From NCBI GenBank assembly GCA_002284615.2, contig MU069453.1, forward strand, positions 115,745-151,841: 36,097 nucleotides of DNA, written 5' to 3'. Made by a program: the position numbers and the translations under genes. Shown here piece by piece: positions 27,931 to 36,097 of this stretch. Numbering within the stretch: position 1 is the first letter of the stretch; each line of letters starts with the position of its first letter. The notes below the pieces were generated by a model that made no database searches, was not told the origin of the DNA, and saw nothing but the letters and a program-made list of their open reading frames with translations. The stretch is from Dunaliella salina. Taxonomy: Eukaryota > Chlorophyta > Chlorophyceae > Chlamydomonadales > Dunaliellaceae.

Positions 27931-28136
27931 CCCTTACATCCTGCCCAAATACTTATACCTGGATGATCACAAGGCCACCAAGCTTGCTCTGAAGCTTCAT
28001 GCTCATTCGATCCAGTATGCTTACAAACTTGCTAGCACCAGAGGAGCTCTCGAGAAGACTTTTTTCAACTCTCACTAGCAAGTTCAGGCGCAGGATAATG
28101 CTGGAAACCCTCCTGATCCTCTTTTCTTTTGTAATC
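27931..28136 (+). mobile_element. RLE-B2 C-terminal fragment (mirror copy)
   Basis: Identical mirror of 21040-21245 in the right arm. Confidence 0.82.
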
Positions 28137-28628
28137 ATTCCCACAGATGGCCACCCCCTTTCCTAGACAAAAAGAGTCGCCATTTACTACTTTTTAGCAT
28201 GTCTCAGCACCACCTGCACCATTTCTGGACCTGAACAGCGGGTTGGTTGGCTGATTGCTTGCTCTACAAGCAGATGTATAGAGGGCGGGGTGAAGTGTAG
28301 CAAGTGGGGTATNAGAATTCAATTCAATTATTTCATGAATTTTCTCAGGTGCTGGACTGCNTCCCATTCAGAGCACAGTGAACCAATCTGCGCCCTCAAA
28401 GTCCCTTGAAATCTGTCATGTTGGCAGAATTTCCGACATGAAAAAATGAGGGTGGGAGTGGCATGGTGAACACGTGTGGTGCAGGTAATGTGTTTTCATT
28501 TGGTTCAATTGGTTAAATTGGTTCAGTTGCTTTAAATTCACCGTTTGGGAATGTGCTCAAGATGCCAGGGGATGCAGCGTATGCCACGTGACGTCACATC
28601 CTACATTGGCGTGCACACCTTGTTGAGG

Positions 28629-28704
28629 TATAAGGGAAGGCTGGCCGACCACTTGGGCATACTAGCGCTAGCATGGCCAAGTAGTCGGCCAGCCTTCCCT
28701 TATA
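28629..28704. repeat. 76-bp near-perfect palindrome (mirror copy)
   Basis: Mirror image of 20472-20547 within the right arm, with the same three arm mismatches. Confidence 0.92.
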
Positions 28705-29650
28705 AAAGAAAAGAAAAGAAAAGAAAACTACATAGGCAGAGAAACTCTCCCTACAGCAATTAAGGAAGAGGTGACACATTGGCTCAAGAAGAGCCGTGAG
28801 TCCCCTCCACCACAAGATATGCAAAGAAAAAAAGCTAATGAGGATCTGTGGGGTTACTAGAAGTTCCTGGCACGAGAGCTTGGCTGGAAGTACTCTTATT
28901 TTTGATACCGCGACGCGTGGAAACTAGTTTGGGGGCATATTGGACTGAATGGGCATGAAGTTGTTGAGCAAGCTTAGTGGCACGTTGGTGATCCAGACCT
29001 AGTTGTTTGAATTGCTTCAGGGCATGTTCAGTGTAAATAGAACCACCAACACCCAGGAGAATAGGGTGAATTGTAACAGTTTAAGGGCTAATAAGTTTAC
29101 CAAGGTCTGCACGCTGCTGCGCTGCCGTGCTCAGGTGATGCTCTGGCCTAGTGTCTTCGCAGTACTTGATTTCTATCAGGTGCGCATGGCGTTTGTTTAC
29201 ATGTAGTCCATCATGATGGGGTTGCCTCACGTGGCTAGTTCCGGTGGTTTGCCGTATGGAGCTGCGCAAAGCATGATGCAAATGGATAAGAGAAATACTG
29301 TGAGAAGTAAGTTTGGCATTGTAAGGGGTGATCAACATAGCATCTGGTCGACTGGAGTTGAGACTTTTCCTCCCTGGAAGGTTGCGAGGGAAGAAGTAAG
29401 CAGGTAAAGTTCTGTTTGAGGCATGTGTAGGGAATTGATGGTTGTGTTGTGCAAGCTTAAAATCGTTTCCTATGTCTGTGTTGGCCAGGCATGCTCCCAC
29501 AGGGCTTTTCTTGAGTGCTCTTGTAATCATTCTGCCTGCATTGTTACGGCGTTCAGTTTCCATGTTGGAGATGAAACGGTTCTGGCAGCCTGAGAGCGTG
29601 CGGAGTGCGCTGTCCAATTGATGACAGCCTGGGAGTGGGCAAGATGGGTT
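28705..29650 (-). mobile_element. RLE-B copy with near-intact knuckle-nuclease frame
   Basis: On the minus strand the CCHC knuckle (CPLPGCHQLDSALRTLSGC) lies at about 29590-29645. An open frame of 178 residues (29617-29081) then includes DIGNDFKLAQHNHQFPTHAS, SSRPDAMLITPYNAK (PD) and KRHAHLIEIKYCEDTRPEHH (ExK). It breaks near 29075. The C-terminal domain then continues, in the inverted-repeat arm, to a stop at about 28836, both 3' hairpins and a (CTTTT)n tail ending at 28705. This is the most complete RLE-B nuclease region in the window. Confidence 0.88.
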
Positions 29651-29869
29651 GGTTGACCTTTCAAAACGAAGTGAATGCTAAATTGCATGGCATGTTTGGT
29701 GCTGTCATTTTACGCTAAATCCTTGACTGCATCATGATGATAGTGAAGTATGGTTGCTGTTTTGTGGCCTTTGTCTTTAGTTAGGCAAAGTTCACACAGA
29801 AGATCAATTGTTATGGATTGTAGATAGTCCCAGCAACTCCAATTAGTCTGGTGTGCAATGTGAAAAGGA

Positions 29870-30071
29870 AAAGCTACGCAAGCAGATCTAGTCCCCAAGC
29901 ATCACGGGTAGAAGCAACCTTGGTGCGAACCGTATTGAACCCCCACAAAAATCAAACAACACTGTTTAAGACACTCCAGTTCCTGGGGAATTTTTTATTA
30001 CAAATGCTAATGAGAAAACAAAAGTGTTTATTATGTATAGAAAATGCTAATTGACCTCCGCGTCCCACGTT
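29870..30071 (-). mobile_element. short retroposon insertion in RLE-A
   Basis: About 200 bp of foreign sequence splits the RLE-A homology between CAATGTGA and GGTGACTCTG, with possible GTGA duplication. Its plus-strand start, AGCTACGCAAGCAGATCTAG then CAAGCATCAC and AAGCAACCTTG, is shared with the insertion at 30632-30735. An A/G-rich start implies a minus-strand element with a CT-rich tail. Confidence 0.7.
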
Positions 30072-30142
30072 CGGTGACTCTGTTATTGCGGTGTGTGCCC
30101 CAAAGAATTTTTGTGTGCAGGCTCTCAATGGTGTGTTTGTGC

Positions 30143-30353
30143 CGGGCCTTCAGGAGCATGGCGACAACCTCCCGACCCTCATTAGCTCTGTTTTTGGCTC
30201 TATCCCTAGGCTAGCTGTGTCTAGTGAAGGCTCTGAGGGCCTTTTGTTGAGGTGACTGCTAGCTTGCTAGCTTGCTAGCTTGTTAGTAAGGGGATCTCCT
30301 CTTAATGCATGCGTCCTCTGGCTTGCGTAGATTTTTCTTGTCTTTCCTTTCCT
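30143..30353 (+). mobile_element. 211-bp RLE-B-like tail-T insertion, 11-bp duplication
   Basis: TGTGTTTGTGC at 30132-30142 and 30354-30364 flanks 211 bp. The insert's 5' end codes RQPPDPH-stop (about 30161-30184), the terminal residues of RLE-B-type proteins. A different 3' untranslated region follows, with CTAGCTTG repeats (30261-30281), then AAGGGGATCTCCTCTTAATG, GCGTCCTCTGGCTTGCGTAG and a T/C-rich tail. This links tail-T to an RLE-B-type protein. Confidence 0.87.
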
Positions 30354-30631
30354 TGTGTTTGTGCTGATTTTGTGCAGTGTGGAGGGTCTGTTCAGGTTTG
30401 GTGTCAGAGCAAGATTTTTGCTGAAGGACGTGGAGTTCCCTGTCTCTGGAATTAGTTTTCTTCAGGTGGCGTATGGAGTCTCTGCCTTCAAGGGACAAAA
30501 GTACAATGCCATCGGGGCGACTGAGCTGCGTGTTTAGTGGTTGTCTGGATGGGAACAGCCAATATGGAATGTTTTGTCGGACAAAATTAGGAATGTCCAT
30601 CTTCAGAGACGATGAACTTTCTGCATTGCAT

Positions 30632-30735
30632 GTCCAAAAAAGAAGAATATAAAAAAGTAAAAGCTTCGCAAGCAGATCCAGTTCACAAGCATCACCTTGG
30701 AAACAACCTTGCATGCATCCAACCTTGCATACGTC
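30632..30735 (-). mobile_element. short retroposon insertion in RLE-A, second copy
   Basis: Plus-strand AGCTTCGCAAGCAGATCCAG, CAAGCATCACC and AACAACCTTG match the insertion at 29870. TTGCAT at both edges may be the duplication. Length about 100 bp. Confidence 0.65.
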
Positions 30736-31084
30736 AATAGTGACAATGTAAGAACCGTACTTTCTTTTGCTGAGTGCGTCACAACAGATGCTGAGTGCTT
30801 GAATGTGTCAATTTGTGTTCATTCTATTTGTCTGTGGGTGCGTGCATCTGAGTAAGGTCTGGGAGGTGCTATCAGGAGCATCACATAGAGGGCAAAGAGC
30901 GGACCCAGGGTGGTTATTAGAGAATTTGGCATGCTTGCCATTGTACAGGGTGTCTGCTCGATGCTTGAGGACATTCGTCTGTTCTTTGAGGGTCACAGCT
31001 TTCATATGCCAGATACGATCAAATATTGTACTATGGAATTATATAATAAAATATATTACCTCGCATAAGTGGTTGTCTCTTTGA

Positions 31085-31362
31085 GCTGAAATTTTGCTCT
31101 GACACCATTTTGCTCTGAATAAATCTTTCTCACCACACAAAATCAACATGAACACACCATCAAGAGCCTTCACATGAAAATCTTGGGGGCAGGCACCGCA
31201 ATAACAGAGACCCATTGCACACCATACTAGTTGGCCGAAAGAGTTTACAACCCATACACAATTGACCCCCTGCATCTGCAAACTTGGCCTAAACCAAAGA
31301 CCAAACCTACAAAATGGCAGCCAAACTCCACTATAATGATGTCATGACGTAAACAAAAATTT
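31085..31362 (+). mobile_element. RLE-A C-terminal fragment, opposite orientation
   Basis: The plus strand reads, in broken frames, FCSDT, an HTTQNQHEHTIKSL-like stretch and NPYTIDPLHLQTWPKPKT, parallel to the RLE-A C-terminal domain on the minus strand at 13780-14020. Heavily decayed. Confidence 0.65.
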
Positions 31363-31383
31363 GGAGGATCTGATTTCTAATCT

Positions 31384-31440
31384 ATGCAGTGCTGAAGGAT
31401 TGTCAGCAGCAGGCGAGTGCGCCCTTGCTGTAGAGTTACA
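31384..31440 (-). mobile_element. RLE-A RNase H fragment
   Basis: Plus-strand GTGCTGAAGGATTGTCAG, then GTGCGCCCTTGCTGTAGAG aligns with 14976-15025, the RNase H second-Asp region. About 57 bp. Confidence 0.7.
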
Positions 31441-31443
31441 AAG

Positions 31444-31492
31444 CTTTTTTGGTGCCCACATGCCCAAGGAGACAGCGATGTCGCTTGAGGGA
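31444..31492 (-). mobile_element. L1-C tail, 49 bp
   Basis: A T-run, then GGTGCCCACATGCCCAAGGA and GACAGCGATGTC match the reversed terminal bases of L1-C at 33583-33628. It is a minimal, almost completely 5'-truncated copy. Confidence 0.7.
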
Positions 31493-31684
31493 AAATGATA
31501 AGAGAAGCCACCTAGACAGAGAAACTCTCCCTACATCAATTGAGGAAGTGGAGACACATTGGCTCAAAAGGAGCTGTGAGTCCCCTCCACCACAATATAT
31601 GAAAAAGAAAAAGCTAATGGAGATCTGGAGCGTTACTAGGAGCTCGTGGCTCTAGAACCTGGCTGAAAGTACTCTTATTTTTGA

Positions 31685-33628
31685 AAGAGCAACGACTTAG
31701 CCTCCGGCTCCGAGCTGAAGAGCTTACCCTCCAACGGTCCCACACTCTAGAAGTGAGGGCCCTTAGTCAAAGGCAGCAGCAAGAGCGTCGCCAACACGCA
31801 GCCCATCTCCCCGCCCACCATGCAGCCTCCCAGCGGCAGCAATCCCATTCCCAGTCCCCCTTGTGGGAATCCCTGCTCAACACCTTGGCAACCAAATGCG
31901 ACAAGCTCGCCCGTCTCTCCTTCTCTACCTTTGGCCGGGCCTTTGGGGTGTCGGGCTATGCCCATATGCTCTTAGCAAGCTTTTCTTTTTTGCAGAATTT
32001 GGGGAGATTCCCTCCCATATTTCCCGTTCCCTCCAAGCCCTCATCACTGGGACGGTTGATGGCAGGAGGCGAGGACGGGTGGTGGGCATTCCTTCCAGCC
32101 TCCTTGTGGGCTCTCCTCGTGAGGGGGGCATGGGGCTCATCCCCTGGGCTCAACATGTGTCGGCCAGGCACGCTGTGTGGGCCCAGCGGTTGACACTCCA
32201 TCTCACTTATATAAACCCCTGCACCCCCCCTTGGGCCATAGCAGCAGCTGCCATCCTTCATGCTAATAGCCCCATTCACCCTGCGCTCCAACTCCTTCCC
32301 TCAAGCCCCGGTCCCCATCCCCTCCCCGGCCCTCTGGAGCGGATGCGTTTCAAGTTGACCTTGCTTAGCCTCGGCCCTCTTGCTCCCCACTGCCCCCTCT
32401 CCCCTCCCCACCCTCCACACTTCCAACACCTCTCGCAGCTTGGGCATGCGCAGCAGTCACAGGAGCAGATCCAAGCTGTTCGAGCCATCCTTGCTGATAC
32501 AGCTTGGGTGGCTTATCCCCTCAGACCCTCCCCCGGACATGAGCAAGAGCAGCATGGGCCACTTCAATGGCCCCAACACGAGTACCGGCAAGAGCAGCAA
32601 GAAGAGGAGCGTTACCAGGCTTTGCATGAACAGCAACGGAGAGGGCTAGAGGGGCACTGGCGAGGCCAGAGGCCCCTCCAATGGCACACTGCGCAAGGCC
32701 ACCTCAGCCTCTCTTCCAAAAGCTTCACAGTCCGGCGAGTTACAGCTCTCCAGCTCTCCTCGGAACGAGCAGCAAGGCAAGCAGCCTGGTTCCAATACGC
32801 TTGCTCAGCAGTCTCCCTTGCTTCAACCTCTCTCCCTGCGCCCAACCCGTCTCCCCAAGCCAACCACCTCATCCAGGACCTCCCGAGCAGGATCAATGAA
32901 ATGTGGAGGCTCCGTTGGGATAATAGGTGGAAGGAGATCTGGTGGCCGTTGCTCTTGCATGGGGTCCCAGGTGCAGGGGGCCATGGTATCGCCTGGGCCA
33001 GGGGTTCGGCGTGTGCTTGTGGGTGGCAGGCCGCAAATGCAGCCGGCTGTGAAGTGCGTGCCCTTCAACAGAGGGAGCATATCTTTTGGACATGTCCCCG
33101 TGCCCAAGCAGTAATGGATGTCCTGGTTGAGAACCTGCCTCCTGGCACTACCGTGCTCCCCAAGCATGTGTGGTTGCTTGTGCCACCTTGCCCTACCATG
33201 AACGAGCGTGTTTGGTGGGTAGTTTGTTTGTGCTCTTTGAACTCGGTGCGAAAACTTCAGTATGAACTCTCGCAGGACCTTAAGGAGCAAGCTCAAGTCT
33301 TCTTGGTTGCGGGTTTGAAAGATTTTATTGCTTGCCAAGGGGGGCAGTCCCCCTTGGCCAACGCTCACTGCCAGGACCATCCTTTCATTGCTTCTGACCA
33401 GAACTCGAACTTGGTCTTGAGACTTGCGTCTTAGGGCATTGGTCTGTGTCTTTGCTTCTTCCTTCTTTGGTGTGTAGGTGCGTGCGTGTCTCGTGTGCGC
33501 CCCTCCTTCTCTCTCTACCTTTGGACTTGCGCCTGCCGCTCTTTCTCTTTGTTTAGGAGCCTTCCTTCCTCTAGCAGAGGCCCTCTAGGGACATCGCCAT
33601 GTCCTTGGGCACATGTAAAAAAAAAAAA
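31685..33628 (+). mobile_element. L1-C: L1-like LINE, 5'-truncated, poly(A) tail
   Basis: The element is markedly GC-rich relative to its surroundings and inserted within an RLE-B copy. It contains the post-reverse-transcriptase region and a zf-RVT-like zinc knuckle, then a 3' untranslated region ending in CATGT and an A12 run (33617-33628). TGTAA just at the poly(A) is the polyadenylation signal used in green algae. No clear target-site duplication remains. Further copies lie at 24922-25383 and 31444-31492. Confidence 0.86.
31690..33434 (+). pseudogene. L1-C ORF2 C-terminal region
   Basis: The first frame (31681-about 31990) has LARLSFSTFGRAFGVSGYAH, the connection region typical of L1-like reverse transcriptases. 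A frameshift in a T-rich run near 31990 moves coding to a 523-residue frame (31863-33434): FFAEFGEIPSHISRSLQALI, GGMGLIPWAQHVSARHAVWA, a long low-complexity Pro/Gln/Glu-rich middle (about residues 140-290), WPLLLHGVPG, CACG with REHIFWTCPRAQAV (zinc knuckle of the zf-RVT type), and a C-terminal helix-rich segment. The polymerase palm is missing, so this is a dead 5'-truncated copy; the frame start at 31863 is not a true start codon. Confidence 0.8.
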
Positions 33629-34444
33629 CGCCTGGAAACTAGTTTGTGGGCATATTGAACAGAATGGGCATGAAGTTGTTGAGCAAGCTTAGTGGCACAT
33701 TGACGATCCAATCCTATTTGTTTGAATTGCTTCAGGGTATGCTCAGTGTAAATAGTTCCACCAACACCCAGGAGAATAGGGTGAACTGTAACAGTTTTAG
33801 CGCTAATAAAGTTTACCAAGGTCTGCATACTGCTGCTTTGCTGTGTTCAACTGATGCTCTGGCCTTGTGTCTTCAAAAAACTTGATTTCTATGAGGTGCA
33901 CATAGCGTTCTGTTGCAGAAAGTTCATGGGTTTGCCTCATGCGGCCAGTTCTGGTGGCCCCGTGTGGAGCTGTGAAAAGCGTGATGTGAATGGATTGGAG
34001 AAATGGTGTTACAAGTATGTTTGGCACTAAAAGGGTTGAACAAAATGGCATCTGGTCGACTTGAGTCTTTTCCTCTCTTGAAGGTTAAAAGGGAAGAATA
34101 AGTAGGGATAGTCCTGTTTGAGGCATGTGTAGGGAGTTGGAGGTTGTATTGTGCAAGTCTAAGATGGCTTCCTATGTCTGTGTAGACCAGGCCTGCTCCC
34201 ACAGGGCTTTTGCTGCCAGCACTCAGTGAGTGCTTTTGTAACCATTCTGCCTGCAATGTTACGGCGTCCAGTTTTTCACGTTGGAGATGATATAATTCTG
34301 GCAGCCTGAGAGCATGTGGAGTGCACTGTCCAACTGATGACAGCCTGGGACGTTTCATGGGTGTGGAAATACTTGACAAATCCCTAAACGCATTGCTATT
34401 TTTGTTTTCTACATGCGGAAATGAATTTTGAGCATGCACATTTA

Positions 34445-35007
34445 CGGGTCCACCACCCACCCATAAGCTCACCTATCTCCCCAATCTTCGAGATGCTCTC
34501 AAGTCCCACATGCATCCTAAACACAAGCTTGGATATGCCAATGCCAAAATAAGTCACTGCTCTTACTATCAAAACTTATTACCGAATTAGCAATGCCTTC
34601 AGAAATATGCCCAACATCTCTGTACCCATGAAGCATACCATCCTCCAGTACCGCACAGACACCCTCTACAATCAAAAACATGCAGTACGTTTTAAAAGGT
34701 CAACTGATCCATCTTGCCCCCTCCTAGGCTGCCATCATTTGGACAGCGCATTACACATGCTCTCAGGCTGCTAAAACCATATCATCTCCAACATGAGAAC
34801 TGAACGCCATAACATTGCAGGCAGAATGATTACAAAAGCCCTCAGCAAATGCCATGTAGGGGCAGGCCTAGTACACACAGACATAGGAAGCCATTTTAAG
34901 CTTGCTTAACACAACCTCCAACTCCCTATACATGCCTCAAACAGGACTTTACCTGCTTACTTCTTCCCTCGTAACCTTCCAGAGAGGAAAGGACTCAACT
35001 CCAGTCG
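34445..35007 (+). mobile_element. RLE-B fragment, linker to start of nuclease
   Basis: The plus strand reads the linker before the knuckle (YRTDTLYNQKHAVRFKRSTD), then CPLPGCHHLDSALHMLSGC with a stop directly after. NHIISNMRTERHNIAGRMIT, VHTDIGSHFKLA-stop, HNLQLPIHASNRTLPAYFF and ERKGLNSSR follow. It ends at the PD motif, where an RLE-B2 copy in the opposite orientation begins. Confidence 0.85.
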
Positions 35008-35644
35008 AAAGAAAGAAAAACTACGCAGGCAGTAAAAACACTCCCCGCATCAGTTAAGAAAAAGGGGATACCTAGGGCCGAGGCGCCGTGTATCCTCTTC
35101 ACCGAGAGAAAACAGAAGAAAGGAGTCAGTGGGGATCAGGAGGGTTACTAGCAGTATCCCGTGCCTGACCTTGCTGAGAGGTGAAGAAAGTTTTCTCAAT
35201 AGCGCGTCTGGTGCTGGCAAGTTTGTAGGCATACAGGACAGAATGAGCATAAAGCTTCCGAGCAAGCTTGGTGGCCTTGTAAGTGTCAAGACCAAGCTCC
35301 TTTAGAGGCTCCAATGTGTGTGGGATGTAGATGACTCCTCCCACACCTAACAGGATAGTATGGAGGGTGACTTGAGCTGAGGCTCTAGAAAGATGACGAC
35401 AAAGGTCGCGGTGCTGCTGCTTGGAGGCCTTAAGCTGGCGGTTGGGCCGCGTGTCCTCACAGTACTTGACTTCTACAAGGTGGATGTGTCTCTGATCCCC
35501 TACTGCACACCCCTCCCCCGTACGGGGGGCCCAAGGGTGCTCTACGGGGGGCTCTACGGGGGTTCCCACGGGGGCCTGCAGTGCTGCGGGGGCCGGTAGA
35601 GGGAGACAACTGCTATGGCACTGTACAGAGTACTCCAAGAGCAA
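35008..35644 (-). mobile_element. RLE-B2 3' copy with intact C-terminal frame
   Basis: The minus-strand frame 35644-35126 (172 residues) has a Pro-rich start, then RHIHLVEVKYCEDTRPNRQL (nuclease ExK), TLHTILLGVGGVIYIPHTLE, LGLDTYKATKLARKLYAHS and a terminal NPPDPH-stop. The 3' untranslated region follows (plus-strand GGGGATACCTAGGGCCGAGG, TCCCCGCATCAGTTAAG) with the tail at 35008-35030. The N-terminal 50 residues may be unrelated sequence. The copy interrupts an RLE-B element at 35007. Confidence 0.85.
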
Positions 35645-36097
35645 GTGATAGACCTTAGTCTACCCAAATTAGCTCATGATGCTGCCAGGCACACTAGGAT
35701 GTAGTGCTGTATCCTGTGCATGCCGCTTGCGGGCCTCCTGAGGGTATGAAGGGTCTGCCACGGCTGTGCACATGCTCCTGAAGCATTTGAAAACATGTGA
35801 AGCAATAAAGATAAACAAAGTCAACCAAAACAGCTCTGATGTTGTCAGTCTGAGCCAGTCCATGGGCCAATTGGCTGTAAACAGAAAAGTTGCAGGAACT
35901 GTACAGGAAAAGTTGCAGGAACAGTAAACATGTTTTACAAGAAAGCTGGGAGAGAATATAATAATGTCTGAGCGCTTGCGCTCAGTCATTTGATGCCTGT
36001 GTGACAGATGTCATCGTCTTTACTATGCCGCTCTTCGAGGAGACCCAAGTCTCTCTGCAACGGTTGAGATTTTATCCTTGTCGTCGACGTACAGGCA
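35645..36097. other. no gene recognised
   Basis: AGGAAAAGTTGCAGGAAC occurs twice in tandem (about 35883-35925, period 22). A minus-strand frame (35669-35989) has a hydrophobic stretch but no known motif. Nothing else is supported to the window end. Confidence 0.35.

Larger units (their letters stand above)
25472..29071. repeat. right arm of a 3.6-kb inverted repeat
   Basis: Reverse complement of 20105-23705, with N bases at 28313 and 28361 matching those in the other arm. Every element of the left arm (RLE-B 3' end, palindrome, RLE-B2 fragment, tail-T, RLE-B-like knuckle/nuclease region, tRNA gene, RNase H end) recurs here on the opposite strand. At the inner end the arm stops at 25472 and the sequence jumps to RLE-B. 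Confidence 0.97.
29700..31025 (-). mobile_element. RLE-A fragment, CCHC to C-terminus, three insertions
   Basis: The minus strand reads CPLCDAPDSTSQTLLRC (knuckle, about 30840-30900), then MDIPNFVRQNIPYWLFPSRQ and RPDGIVLLSLEGRDS (PD). The region of the ExK motif is damaged (VLQQKSCSDTKPEQ), and DLLCELCLTKDKGHKTA follows. It is parallel to 13750-14540. Three short insertions interrupt it: 29870-30071, 30143-30353 and about 30632-30735. The 3' end beyond 29700 is missing. Confidence 0.85.
31500..34400 (-). mobile_element. RLE-B copy split by the L1-C insertion
   Basis: The 3' part (31500-31684: both hairpins and terminal codons) and the 5' part (33629-34400) together form one minus-strand RLE-B. 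The 5' part has the knuckle remnant near 34300, SRPDAILFNPFSAKH, ERYVHLIEIKFFEDTRPEHQ and the C-terminal domain. Several frameshifts break it. The coding end resumes exactly where the L1-C copy stops. Confidence 0.87.

Noticed and set aside
31863..33434. 523-residue frame as an intact host gene
   Set aside because: It has L1-like post-RT and zinc-knuckle motifs, a frameshifted upstream part and a poly(A) tail; it is a truncated retroelement.

Overview
The window looks like nuclear DNA of a eukaryote, most likely a green alga (Chlorophyta). The evidence is two identical copies of an intron-containing nuclear-type tRNA-Glu(CUC) gene, no bacterial-style operons, long (GT)n tracts, many minisatellites, and a dense graveyard of non-LTR retrotransposons (LINEs) with RNase H and PD-(D/E)XK endonuclease modules. 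The algal assignment is inference. No complete protein-coding host gene can be supported; a few exon-like stretches are listed at low confidence.

Layout. Positions 1-10900 are host-like sequence dominated by tandem repeats: about 120-bp units at 8-330, 3330-4170 and 8366-8573, a splice-signal-rich array at 1970-2985, a TGCATG-rich array at 5475-5945, and (GT)n tracts at 1334 and 8631. This part also holds a SINE-like insertion, one LINE 3' end, and a 137-bp cluster of four hairpins that looks organellar (9266-9402). Positions 10905-20470 hold nested LINE copies. The most informative is a 4.5-kb minus-strand element (13541-18090), called RLE-A here. Its broken frame encodes, in order, an unrecognised segment, a chromodomain-like segment, a PHD finger, a second chromo-like segment, an unassigned module, RNase H, a CCHC knuckle and a PD-(D/E)XK endonuclease. 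Positions 20105-29071 form a giant inverted repeat (3.6-kb arms, 1.77-kb spacer). The arms are identical in the inner part, including two mirrored ambiguous N bases, and each carries the tRNA gene. Positions 29072-36097 are again nested LINE fragments, including a GC-rich 1.94-kb L1-like copy inserted in another LINE.

Names used below. RLE-A: the chromo/PHD/RNase H element. RLE-B: a related element ending in ...PPDPH-stop, with two conserved 3' hairpins and a (CTTTT)n tail. RLE-B2: a diverged RLE-B subfamily. Tail-T: a short 3' end shared by several insertions. L1-C: an L1-like element with poly(A). LINE-D: a further LINE with a CxxC...DExHxLFxC knuckle. All are defined only from copies inside this window.

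How it fits together. Almost every coding signal is retrotransposon debris. Several insertions keep target-site duplications (17, 13, 11, 8 and 6 bp), so the order of nesting can be read directly. The tRNA gene is the only feature likely to be functional as it stands. The inverted repeat may be a real recent rearrangement or an assembly artefact.
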